A DNA stretch of 8,122 bases, taken from the NCBI GenBank assembly GCA_030598425.1, contig JAUVPY010000097.1, forward strand, positions 1 to 8,122, in the 5' to 3' direction. The notes beneath the pieces are model-generated. The model was not told where the DNA came from. It made no database searches and worked only from the letters and a program-made list of their open reading frames with translations. Every line of letters begins with the position of its first letter. Positions within the stretch are counted from its first letter, which is position 1. This document shows positions 1-7,038 of the stretch, one piece after another. Source of the DNA: Anaerolineae bacterium (GTDB lineage: Bacteria > Chloroflexota > Anaerolineae > 4572-78 > NAK82). The position numbers were made by a program, and so were the translations under genes.

Positions 1-747
1 GCCGACGCACTACCGCGGCGGGCGCGGCTAGAAGCCATCCCCCGCTGCGAGTTTTGCGATACGCCCCGCCCGCTGGCGGCCTGGAGCGCCGTGGTGGGCT
101 ATCTCAGCGGACGGCGCGCGTGCCTGGGATGTGGCGCTCCTCTGCCGATCCGTTCAGTGGCGGTTGAATTGCTCACACCCATCATCTTCGTGGGGCTGTT
201 ATGGCGTTACGGACCTTCGGTCCATCTAGGCCTCCTCTCGCTCTACAGCGCTATTCTTATACTGGTAACGGTCACTGACCTGGAACACCACCTCATCCCC
301 AACGTCGTCATGGTGCCGGCCATCCTGCTGGGGATAGTCGGGGCCTTTTTCAACGAGGATCTGACGTTCCGGCGTGCACTCCTGGGGGGCGCAGTCGGTT
401 TCTTCAGTCTGTATGCGCTGTTTCTACTGGCCCAGCCAGTGAGCGCCCTCCTGGGCCGCCTTTCGGGGCGCGAGGTGAACGAAGTCCCCTTTGGCTTCGG
501 CGACGTGACGCTGGGCACCTTTGTTGGCTTGATCACCGGCTTGCCCGGCGTTTTCTTCGCTCTGCTCATTGCGCTGCTGTCTGCGGGCCTGGCGGCGGCA
601 CTATTCTGGTTCGTGCAGGCTGTGATCCTGCGCCGCTATACGCTGTTTACCACCATCCCTTACGGCCCGTTTCTGGCACTGGGTGCCTTCATTGTGATGG
701 TCTACGGCCCCGAAATCCTCCAGTGGTACATTGCTGGAGGGGTTTAG
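1..747 (+). CDS. Prepilin peptidase (type IV leader peptidase, A24 family), 5'-truncated by window edge
   Basis: This membrane aspartyl protease cleaves, and often N-methylates, type IV prepilins and related pseudopilins. The frame is open from base 1, so the GTG at 91 is not the start. Upstream of it lies the first half of the family zinc motif: Cys16-x2-Cys19, then 21 residues, then Cys41-x2-Cys44 (codons numbered from base 1), followed by the typical VELLTPIIF entry into a membrane helix. The two catalytic aspartates are visible: Asp93 in TDLEHHLIP and Asp168 in GFGD. Several hydrophobic helices follow, and the protein ends at a TAG after 248 visible residues. Only the first helix and its FLxSFxNV-type segment should be missing. 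The four-cysteine motif implies the bifunctional peptidase/methyltransferase type; that part is inference. No pilin gene is visible in the window. The identification is firm; its specific pilus or secretion system is unknown. Confidence 0.93.
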   Translation, partial: ADALPRRARLEAIPRCEFCDTPRPLAAWSAVVGYLSGRRACLGCGAPLPIRSVAVELLTPIIFVGLLWRYGPSVHLGLLSLYSAILILVTVTDLEHHLIPNVVMVPAILLGIVGAFFNEDLTFRRALLGGAVGFFSLYALFLLAQPVSALLGRLSGREVNEVPFGFGDVTLGTFVGLITGLPGVFFALLIALLSAGLAAALFWFVQAVILRRYTLFTTIPYGPFLALGAFIVMVYGPEILQWYIAGGV

Positions 748-986
748 CCTCTCCGGCAGGACGCAGCTTCTGTCTTGAGTGGGCACTTCCTCAATATCGT
801 GTCGTCGGCAGACATCTCCGCAGCCCGGCTTTACATGTCGGGTTATTGCTTTGAAACTCGGCCACGAATCATGCGTACAGTAATGCCAGTAAACAACCTT
901 ATTCGCGTGCAGATTTGCCAAACTCCGGCGTCCCACCCTAATGTACTCGTTATCCTACACTTTCGCGTCAGGCTGCTCAAGAAATC
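748..986. other. Intergenic stretch without a supported gene
   Basis: These 239 bases separate the prepilin peptidase from the permease remnant. A short open frame from 775 to 999 has no recognisable domain and no convincing ribosome binding site, and I do not call it. I see no strong hairpin with a U-tract that would terminate the peptidase transcript. A weak promoter-like pair (TTGCCA at 915-920, TAATGT at 939-944) is too poor to call. The stretch may be decayed sequence, since it runs directly into a gene fragment. Confidence 0.5.
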
Positions 987-1106
987 ATGCGCAGATTGAG
1001 TTCCCTTGCATTTCGGAATCTGTGGAGTCGCAAGCTCCGGACCCTGGTAACCGGTTTCGGCATCGTGTTAGGGGTGGCTAGCGCGCAGGTCATATGCGGA
1101 TTATAG
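987..1106 (+). pseudogene. N-terminal remnant of an FtsX/MacB-type ABC permease
   Basis: An ATG at 987 opens a 39-codon frame ending at TAG 1104-1106. Its first 31 residues read like the start of an FtsX-family permease: a short cytoplasmic segment with AFRNLWSRKLRT, then a hydrophobic helix with TLVTGFGIVLGVA. The permease at 4522 has the matching W-x-N-K-V-R-T then IAVGV pattern at the same place. After about position 1082 the similarity stops (SAQVICGL, then stop), and no later frame up to 1297 continues the periplasmic domain. I read it as the stub of a permease gene whose remaining roughly 350 to 800 codons were deleted. A small single-helix membrane protein is the alternative, but the close match to a family N-terminus argues against it. 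Upstream there is only a weak purine-rich sequence, so expression is doubtful. Confidence 0.65.
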
Positions 1107-1150
1107 AAGCCATTCAACACGAATAGGGGCCACGCACACTATTAGGCAGC

Positions 1151-1194
1151 CTTAAATAGATGTTAACGCCCGGCTAACATTCCGTTAATAAGCC
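1151..1194 (+). promoter_or_regulatory. Pho-box-like array: four 11-base direct repeats
   Basis: Hexamer cores CTTAAA (1151), GTTAAC (1162), GCTAAC (1173) and GTTAAT (1184) start exactly 11 bases apart, one helical turn, with variable 5-base fillers. An 11-base period of TTAAC-like half-sites is the known arrangement of PhoB/PhoP family operators, for example TTAACA-type repeats in Bacillus and PyTTAAPyPy repeats in cyanobacteria. The array lies 104 bases upstream of the phosphofructokinase-like gene and is the only ordered element in this leader. The family assignment is inference. Another OmpR-type response regulator with tandem sites would look the same. The two middle units also form an imperfect dyad (TGTTA...TAACA), but the equal spacing of four units favours direct repeats. 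Confidence 0.55.
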
Positions 1195-1198
1195 CGAG

Positions 1199-1233
1199 TT
1201 ATAGTGGCCTATTGTGACCTAGTATGGTAGAAT
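1199..1233 (+). promoter_or_regulatory. Candidate -10 elements for the downstream gene run
   Basis: Two candidates can be seen. TTATAG at 1199-1204 starts 10 bases after the last repeat core, close to the spacing used at activator-dependent Pho promoters, where the operator replaces a -35 box. TAGAAT at 1228-1233 is preceded by TGG at 1225-1227, an extended -10 arrangement, and would not need a good -35. Neither has a canonical TTGACA at 16-18 bases. Start sites near 1211 or 1240 would give untranslated leaders of about 87 or 58 bases. Confidence 0.3.
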
Positions 1234-1297
1234 AACATATTATTGAAAAACAAATGCCCTTCTTGGAAACAACAATTCTAGACAACGGAGAGTCACA

Positions 1298-2521
1298 ATG
1301 AGCGAACGAGTAGCCATTCTTACGGGCGGCGGCGATGTGCCTGGCCTGAATATGTGCGTTAAAAGCCTGGTCTATCGCCTCATCGATTTTGGCCATCAGC
1401 CGATTGGGGTACGCAAAGGATGGGAAGGGTTGATCGAATATAACCATCGCGATCGTAGCACCTATGGCGCCAACTTCATAGAGCTGACCAAGAACATAGT
1501 GCGTCCAATTGACCGCACCCCTGGCTCTTTTCTGCATTCTTCCCGCATCAACCCACTGCAAACACCTCACGCGCAAGTGCCTGAGTTTCTGCGCGATCCG
1601 ACGGTAGAGATACAAGACCTGACGGAACACATCAAGGATGCGATTCAGCAGCTTGGCTTCAGAGCTTTGATTGTCATTGGCGATGACGATATGCTGTATT
1701 ATGCCGAACACCTTGACCAGCACGGCGTACCTATCATCGCCATCCCCAAAACGATCTATAACAATATCCACGGCACTGACTATACCCTGGGCTTTAGCAC
1801 CGGCATGGCTCGGGGCGTGAATTTCATCCACGAACTGCAAGCCCTGGCCGGATCGAGGGAACAGATCGCCGTAGCTGAAACGTTCGGGATTCGCTCCGGC
1901 TTCAGCTCGCTGATGATCGCATTTCTGGCCGGTGCAGACCGCGCCCTCATTCCAGAAGTGCCTTACGACCCGGAGCGGTTGGCTCATCTTACATTGCAAG
2001 ACCAGGCACTGAACCCAAACAATTACGCCGTCGTGCTGGTCAGCGACGGTTCGCGCATTGTCGCCGACAAGATTGCCCGCTACACGCCGCACCTCTCGCT
2101 TCGCAGCAAATCGGCGGTACTGCAATCCATGACGGCCGAAAAGGCCGAGGCTGCGCGTGAGGAGTTTGACTTAAGCGAAGTGGTTGAAACCGGCACCAGC
2201 TTGGCCGGGAGCGGTATGGTAGCCGCCGAGTTGCTACAGCACCTCACCGGCAAGGAGGTATTTCTGCAGCCGCTGAACTACCTGCTTCGAACAGGCTCGC
2301 CCGATGGCCAAGACCTGTTGGGGGCCACGAACTTCGCTATGCTGGCCGCCCGCCTCGCAAGGGAGGGGGTTTATGGCCGGATGATGTCATTCCAACAGCA
2401 GTACACGTGGACACACGTCGACCTGAACGTCATCAAACAAGGGGAAAAGACCGTCAATGTCGATGAGATGTACGATGAAGATAACTATCAACCTAAGGTG
2501 AAGGTGATCTGGGCAGCCTAG
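1298..2521 (+). CDS. Phosphofructokinase-superfamily protein with altered active site (possible pseudoenzyme)
   Basis: This 407-residue protein has the overall PFK layout. LTGGGDVPGLN (residues 8-18) is the phosphate-donor loop, HSSRINP (80-86) matches the GSSRTNP strand, and IGDDDM (127-132) corresponds to the Mg-binding GGDG/GGDD loop. PKTIYNN (150-156) matches PKTIDND, ETFGIR (194-199) matches EVMGR, IPE (218-220) holds the sugar-contacting Glu, and LRTGSPD (330-336) matches QRGGSPD. Asp131 (E. coli position 104) with Lys151 is the signature of PPi-dependent rather than ATP-dependent enzymes. The catalytic base (E. coli Asp127) is Tyr154, its partner Asp129 is Asn156, and the Arg of MGR is Ile198. 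By family knowledge these changes should abolish or greatly reduce phosphoryl transfer, so glycolytic PFK activity should not be assumed. The start is well supported: GGAGAG at 1287-1292, seven bases after GGAG to ATG. It is first in the run, downstream of the Pho-box-like repeats. Cytosolic. Confidence 0.85.
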   Translation: MSERVAILTGGGDVPGLNMCVKSLVYRLIDFGHQPIGVRKGWEGLIEYNHRDRSTYGANFIELTKNIVRPIDRTPGSFLHSSRINPLQTPHAQVPEFLRDPTVEIQDLTEHIKDAIQQLGFRALIVIGDDDMLYYAEHLDQHGVPIIAIPKTIYNNIHGTDYTLGFSTGMARGVNFIHELQALAGSREQIAVAETFGIRSGFSSLMIAFLAGADRALIPEVPYDPERLAHLTLQDQALNPNNYAVVLVSDGSRIVADKIARYTPHLSLRSKSAVLQSMTAEKAEAAREEFDLSEVVETGTSLAGSGMVAAELLQHLTGKEVFLQPLNYLLRTGSPDGQDLLGATNFAMLAARLAREGVYGRMMSFQQQYTWTHVDLNVIKQGEKTVNVDEMYDEDNYQPKVKVIWAA

Positions 2522-2592
2522 GAATGTGACTTCAAGCACTTGACAGAGAAGGTCCTTACAATCCAGGGCTCAGCTCTACGATCTGATATAAC

Positions 2593-3681
2593 ATGGCCAG
2601 ATTCCGGAAAACAGTCATACTCCTCATTTTCAGTTTAGGTGTGGGCGTGCTCACCTGCTTATTATGTGAAGGTTTTTCAAGCACCTTCTTTGTGGCCCGT
2701 GAAGCCATCACCGGAAGACCCCTTGCCGAGAGGTCTCACACAGAGTATGACGAAGAGCTAGGCTGGATTAATATTCCCAACGTCAACATAGAGAATCTGT
2801 ATGGGCCTGGGATATACGCAGAGACAAACTCCCAATCATTTCGTAACAATTATGATTTCAGTATAGACGTCCCCAGCAATAAGGTCCGCATCATATGTTC
2901 GGGAGACTCATTTACCTTCGGCTATGGCGTTGATAACGATCACACTTGGTGCCAGCTGCTTGTTTCTATCGACGAACGATTAGAAACAGTCAACATGGGA
3001 CAGGGGGGGTATGGCGTCGACCAAGCGTATCTTTGGTATAAGCGAGATGGCACTAAATTAGAGCACGACGTTCTGATCTTCACTTTCATCACCGACGATT
3101 TTGAGCGAATGAAAGGTGATACGTTCTTAGGCTACGGTAAACCTGTTTTGGAACTGCAGGACGGAACTACTGTCACGAAAAACGTATCAGTTCCTAGACG
3201 CTCTTTCTATACACCCTGGCTAATTCACGCTCTACGAACATTGAATGGGCTCAAATCGCTCAGGTTCTCACAAGAACTATTCTATCGAGGGAGCCCCGTC
3301 GCTGCGATAACAGATGAGAAATCCCAAGGAGTTGTAGCAGCAATTCTCGACGACCTGAAACGTACGAACCAGGCCAAGAATAGCATCTTGGTGTTGGCAT
3401 ACCTTCCAACCCAGGATGATTATACCAAAAACTCATCCGAGCCGTGGCGGCAGTTCCTACACGCCAGAGCATCAGAAAATGACTTGTTGTTTATCGATGT
3501 AATTGAAGAATTCAGAAAGTTACCTCCTCAGGAAGTAGACAAGTTGTTCATCGGTGAAGGCGTCGTCGACCACTACGGTGCCGCCGGGCACTACACAGAA
3601 GATGGAAATGCGTTTATCGCAAATACTCTCTATGAGAAACTGCTGGCTGTGCCTGAAATCTCAGAAAGGCTCCAGAAGTAG
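2593..3681 (+). CDS. Membrane-anchored SGNH/GDSL-like hydrolase
   Basis: This 362-residue protein begins with MARFRK and a hydrophobic stretch (about 7-27), a signal anchor or signal peptide with no good lipobox, so the domain should lie outside the membrane. The SGNH fold is indicated by CSGDSFTFGYG (nucleophile Ser106), the Gly-containing block MGQGGYG (135-141), FTFITDDF in place of the usual N-D block (163-170), and a C-terminal GHYTEDGN with His333. The usual DxxH becomes A330-A-G-H333; Asp326 is the nearest candidate acid. Family members remove or transfer acyl groups on lipids or glycans; the substrate here is unknown. It begins 71 bases after the PFK-like gene and ends 49 bases before the ATPase. 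There is no Shine-Dalgarno before the ATG, yet the basic-then-hydrophobic N-terminus supports this start. The gene looks visibly more AT-rich than its neighbours, possibly from separate acquisition. Fold confident, activity less so. Confidence 0.8.
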   Translation: MARFRKTVILLIFSLGVGVLTCLLCEGFSSTFFVAREAITGRPLAERSHTEYDEELGWINIPNVNIENLYGPGIYAETNSQSFRNNYDFSIDVPSNKVRIICSGDSFTFGYGVDNDHTWCQLLVSIDERLETVNMGQGGYGVDQAYLWYKRDGTKLEHDVLIFTFITDDFERMKGDTFLGYGKPVLELQDGTTVTKNVSVPRRSFYTPWLIHALRTLNGLKSLRFSQELFYRGSPVAAITDEKSQGVVAAILDDLKRTNQAKNSILVLAYLPTQDDYTKNSSEPWRQFLHARASENDLLFIDVIEEFRKLPPQEVDKLFIGEGVVDHYGAAGHYTEDGNAFIANTLYEKLLAVPEISERLQK

Positions 3682-3730
3682 TGTGCAGTCACTTGGTACA
3701 TACTCACTAAGGGGGAGATAGAAACGACTT

Positions 3731-4459
3731 ATGAACACGACATATACAAATGGTCATGTTGTTCAAGTAAAAGATGTGGTTAAGAGTTTTCCTGTGGGTG
3801 ACGGTGAGATCACTGTCCTCAAGGGCATCTCCTTTCAAGTGAAAGGCGGCGAGTTTGTGTCTATCGTCGGCCCATCTGGAAACGGCAAATCAACTCTGTT
3901 AAACATGATCACTGGCATCGACCGTCCCACCGATGGCGAGGTGGTTGTGACCGGGCGTGAAGTCCACAGAATGAGCGAGAACCAATTGGCCAGTTGGCGT
4001 GGAGAGAACGTGGGCATCATCTTCCAGTTCTTCCAAATGCTGCCTGCGCTCAGCCTGCTGCAAAATATCATCCTCCCTATGGACTTTGCCAACAAGTATA
4101 CGCCCAAAGAGCGGAGGGAGCGGGCTATGCACCTGCTGGAACGAGTGGACCTGGCCGATCAAGCCCATAAGCTTCCGAGTATGGTCTCTGGTGGGCAGCA
4201 ACAGCGGGCCGCCATCGCTCGCGCCCTGGCCAACGACCCGGCGCTGTTGGTGGCCGATGAGCCGACCGGTAACCTCGACTCGCGCACGGCTGGCGATGTT
4301 TTCGACCTCTTCAGCGACCTGGTCGAGCAGGGCAAAACGATGTTGATGGTCACCCACGACAAGGAGTTAGCACGCCGAGTACCACGCGTGCTAGAGATCA
4401 TTGACGGCAAGATTACGCGAGACGAATATGTGGGTGGAGCCGAGTGGGCCGGGTACTAG
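3731..4459 (+). CDS. ABC transporter ATP-binding protein, MacB/LolD type
   Basis: This 242-residue nucleotide-binding subunit energises the two permeases that follow. All motifs are intact: Walker A GPSGNGKST (47-55), Q-loop Gln99 in IIFQFFQMLP, signature VSGGQQQR (152-159), Walker B LLVADEPT (172-179) with catalytic Glu177, D-loop NLDS, and the switch His209 in VTHD. The phrases LPALSLLQNI and DEPTGNLDS are typical of the MacB/LolD/FtsE group that pairs with FtsX-domain permeases. Residues 1-9 form a short extra leader. A GGGGGAG tract at 3711-3717 is the likely ribosome binding site, although 13 bases from the ATG is long. The C-terminal tail (GGAEWAGY) is short and variable. The membership and partnership are strong; the transported substrate cannot be read from this subunit. 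Confidence 0.95.
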   Translation: MNTTYTNGHVVQVKDVVKSFPVGDGEITVLKGISFQVKGGEFVSIVGPSGNGKSTLLNMITGIDRPTDGEVVVTGREVHRMSENQLASWRGENVGIIFQFFQMLPALSLLQNIILPMDFANKYTPKERRERAMHLLERVDLADQAHKLPSMVSGGQQQRAAIARALANDPALLVADEPTGNLDSRTAGDVFDLFSDLVEQGKTMLMVTHDKELARRVPRVLEIIDGKITRDEYVGGAEWAGY

Positions 4460-4508
4460 GCGCATTGCGTGCTTCGTATTATGTGCTGCGTATTGCGTAC
4501 TGCGTTGT
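4460..4508. repeat. Degenerate heptanucleotide tandem array, seven units
   Basis: Starting on the base after the ATPase stop codon, the sequence divides without gaps into seven 7-base units with consensus GCGTATT/GCGTACT. Units begin at 4460, 4467, 4474, 4481, 4488, 4495 and 4502. Units five and six (GCGTATT, GCGTACT) match best, and the others differ at one to three positions. The array fills the gap almost completely, leaving 13 bases with AGG (4512-4514) as ribosome binding site for the next gene. It resembles the short tandemly repeated repetitive heptamers known from filamentous cyanobacteria; I infer no function. Confidence 0.7.
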
Positions 4509-4521
4509 GACAGGTTAAAAG

Positions 4522-7002
4522 ATGAGCGTAATCTGGCAAAAAGTTTGGTCCGATGTATGGGGCAATAAAGTCCGCACGATGTTGGCCGTGCTAAGCATTG
4601 CCGTGGGGGTTTTTGCGGTTGGCGCGATTTTCGGCATGAGCGACCAACTGGTCGTCGGAATGGACACCTCGCACCAGGCCGTCTTCCCCTCCCACATTAA
4701 CACGTTCTTGATGGATCGCATCGATCGTGATACTGCGCTTGCCCTGAAGAAGAACGAGGGAGTGGAAGATGTCGAGGTTCTAGACCAAGTCACCGTGCGC
4801 TATAAGATCAACCCGGAGGACGAGTGGGGGCGCGGCGCAGTGATCCTGCGCGATGACTACGAAGATCAAATCTATGACGTTGTTCAACTGAAGGAAGGAG
4901 AGTGGCCCGAGGGAGATGGCATCGGGATCGAGCGCCTATCGGCTCAATTCTTCGACCTCGACATCGGTGATGAAGTCATCTTCGAAATGGATAAGACCGA
5001 TCGGGCACTGCCCATTACGGGCAAGGTCCGCCACCCGTTCGTACCCCCACCTCAATTCGGCGGGGATGCCGTGTTTTTCGTGGACGCCGACGGTATGGAG
5101 CGATTCAATGTCACCGAGGAGGGATTCGGACAATTATCTAACGTGGACGCCAGCCGTCTGGCCCAGGGTCAGCTCAGCCCATTCAATATTCCCCAAGGAG
5201 AATTCGGCCAGTTGCTGGTTCGGGTCGAGCCCTATAGCCTGGAATTCGCCAAAGAAGTCGGTTCCGAGATGAAAGACCAGCTTGCCAAAGAAAACCTCGA
5301 GGTCGCCGTGACTTTTTACCAGGACCCCGAGGAGCATTGGGGGCGTATCTTTGTCGAAGGTCTTAACGTGGTGTTGAAAGTGTTGGCCGTGGTCTCCCTT
5401 TTCATGAGTCTAATTCTGGTGCTCAATACCATAACGGCCCTCGTCACCCAGCAAACCGACCAGATTGGCATCATCAAAGCCATCGGCGGCACGACGTTTA
5501 CGGTAATCAAGATTTACCTGGCGGGTGTGCTGATTTTTGGTCTGTTAGCCCTGTTTGTCTCGTTGCCGTTGGGGGCTTTTCTCGCCTTCGGTATAACCAA
5601 GTGGTTCCTGAATCTTTTCAACATCGATTACGAAGTATTCCAAATCTCAAATCGAGCAATCGTGCTACAGGTGTTCGCGGCCATCGCCGCCCCGCTGATT
5701 GCGGCTCTGTGGCCGGTGCTGGCCGGGGCCACTATCACCGTGCGGGAAGCGATTGCCAGCTATGGCCTGGGTGGGGATTTTGGTTCCAGTTGGCTCGACC
5801 GCACGGTGGAGCGCGTTGGGCAACGTCTTCTCTCTTCATCATATGCTATGGCCCTGAGCAACATGTTCCGCCGCAAGGGTCGCCTGATCCTGACCCAATT
5901 GGTGCTGGTCACCGCCGGCGCTACGTTTTTGATGGTGATGAGTCTGTCTTCGTCTATCACACACACTCTGGATAATGACCTGGGACGGCGCGGCTACGAT
6001 GTCTTTCTGAACTTTGACGACCAGTACCGGATTGACCGGGCAGTCCAGATGGCCGAGGCATTGGACGAGGTGGAAAAGGCGGAAGTTTGGTTTTCCCATT
6101 CCGCAACGCTGCTGCGTGAGGGACAAAAGCTCAAAGAAGCCGGACTGGGCGCCGATTTGATCGGCATTCCCATGGGCAGCGATATGTACCAACCACTCAT
6201 CGTGGCTGGTCGCTGGCTTGAGCCGGGCGATGAACGAGTCATCGTAATTGGCCGAGAGACGGCAGACGAGAATAACATCCAGGTAGGCGATACCGTCACA
6301 CTGGATCTCGCCGAACTGGGCGATGACGAATGGCAGGTGGTTGGCCTATACCAGGTGATCTTTGGCGGCGGGTTCAGCACAGACGCCATTTATGCTCCCC
6401 AGCAGGCCGTGTTTGATGCAACCAAAAAGAACAATCAGGGCTCGCAGTTATACGTGCGCACCCGCTTCCACGACCCAGACTATACGGCTGCTGTGGACGA
6501 CCAACTGAGGGGCGAGTACATAGGGCGCAACATGGATGTGTTCTTTGGTCAGACCATACATGAAATCAGAGAACAGGCCCTCAGTCAGTTCGGCATCACG
6601 ATCAATATGCTGATGTTCCTGGCGGTCGTTGTGGCCGTGGTCGGCGGTATAGGGTTGATGGGGTCCCTTTCCATCAGCGTGGTCGAACGGACCAGGGAAA
6701 TCGGCGTGATGCGGGCTATCGGTGCGCGCTCTGCCTCGATTATGGGCATGTTTGTGATGGAGGGGGTGCTCCAGGGAGTCTTTAGTTGGTTGATCGCCGT
6801 GCCTATCTCATTGATCGTGGGCAGGGCCCTGGCTAACGCCCTGGGCCAAACGATGTTCGAGGCCAACCTGGACTATCACTACAACTTCCAGGCCGTGATT
6901 ATCTGGCTGGTGATGATCCTGATTATCTCTACACTGGCTTCTGTACTGCCCGCCCGCAGCGCCACGCGTATCAGCGTGCGAGACAGTCTGGCCTATGCGT
7001 AG
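4522..7002 (+). CDS. ABC transporter permease with two FtsX domains
   Basis: This 826-residue protein is a duplicated MacB/FtsX-type permease with about eight predicted helices, four per half: near 19-39, 282-304, 329-358 and 380-402, then 455-475, 691-717, 740-766 and 788-810. A large extracytoplasmic domain follows the first helix of each half (about 45-280 and 478-688). The coupling-helix motifs that dock on the ATPase are QQTDQIGIIKAIGGT (310-324) and VVERTREIGVMRAIGARS (720-737). This mechanotransmission-type family handles lipoproteins, peptides, antibiotics or envelope signals rather than classical import. The start is supported by AGG at 4512-4514 and by alignment with the downstream paralogue, which shares NPEDEW at 97-102, DYEDQ at 112-116 and FGG at 179-181 at identical positions. 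It follows its ATPase by 62 bases. Substrate unknown. Confidence 0.93.
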   Translation: MSVIWQKVWSDVWGNKVRTMLAVLSIAVGVFAVGAIFGMSDQLVVGMDTSHQAVFPSHINTFLMDRIDRDTALALKKNEGVEDVEVLDQVTVRYKINPEDEWGRGAVILRDDYEDQIYDVVQLKEGEWPEGDGIGIERLSAQFFDLDIGDEVIFEMDKTDRALPITGKVRHPFVPPPQFGGDAVFFVDADGMERFNVTEEGFGQLSNVDASRLAQGQLSPFNIPQGEFGQLLVRVEPYSLEFAKEVGSEMKDQLAKENLEVAVTFYQDPEEHWGRIFVEGLNVVLKVLAVVSLFMSLILVLNTITALVTQQTDQIGIIKAIGGTTFTVIKIYLAGVLIFGLLALFVSLPLGAFLAFGITKWFLNLFNIDYEVFQISNRAIVLQVFAAIAAPLIAALWPVLAGATITVREAIASYGLGGDFGSSWLDRTVERVGQRLLSSSYAMALSNMFRRKGRLILTQLVLVTAGATFLMVMSLSSSITHTLDNDLGRRGYDVFLNFDDQYRIDRAVQMAEALDEVEKAEVWFSHSATLLREGQKLKEAGLGADLIGIPMGSDMYQPLIVAGRWLEPGDERVIVIGRETADENNIQVGDTVTLDLAELGDDEWQVVGLYQVIFGGGFSTDAIYAPQQAVFDATKKNNQGSQLYVRTRFHDPDYTAAVDDQLRGEYIGRNMDVFFGQTIHEIREQALSQFGITINMLMFLAVVVAVVGGIGLMGSLSISVVERTREIGVMRAIGARSASIMGMFVMEGVLQGVFSWLIAVPISLIVGRALANALGQTMFEANLDYHYNFQAVIIWLVMILIISTLASVLPARSATRISVRDSLAYA

Positions 7003-7017
7003 CAGGTTGAACGCTAT

Positions 7018-7038
7018 ACTCAGAACTCTAGACTCAGT
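7018..7038. repeat. Three heptamer units
   Basis: ACTCAGA (7018), ACTCTAG (7025) and ACTCAGT (7032) form a short 7-base tandem that overlaps the left end of the palindrome. The ACTC core is exact in all three. With only three units the pattern could be chance, but the 7-base period repeats the one seen before the first permease. Confidence 0.4.

Noticed and set aside
775..999. A 74-codon + frame in the first gap
   Set aside because: No family resemblance, non-ATG start, no ribosome binding site, and its end overlaps the permease remnant in another frame.
1161..1179. A single inverted-repeat operator TGTTA...TAACA
   Set aside because: The dyad is imperfect, and two further cores at the same 11-base spacing are better explained by direct repeats.
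1199..2125. A 308-codon reverse-strand open frame opposite the phosphofructokinase-like gene
   Set aside because: No recognisable domain, and it lies antisense to a gene with clear PFK motifs and a good ribosome binding site. It is a shadow frame.
2540..2562. TTGACA (2540-2545) with TACAAT (2557-2562) as a promoter for the SGNH gene
   Set aside because: The spacer is only 11 bases, far short of the usual 16-18, and no hexamer at the proper distance resembles a -10 box.
2587..2592. TATAAC directly before the SGNH start codon as a -10 box of a leaderless transcript
   Set aside because: A -10 box should end about six bases before the transcription start. Here it touches the ATG, so the transcript would begin inside the coding region.
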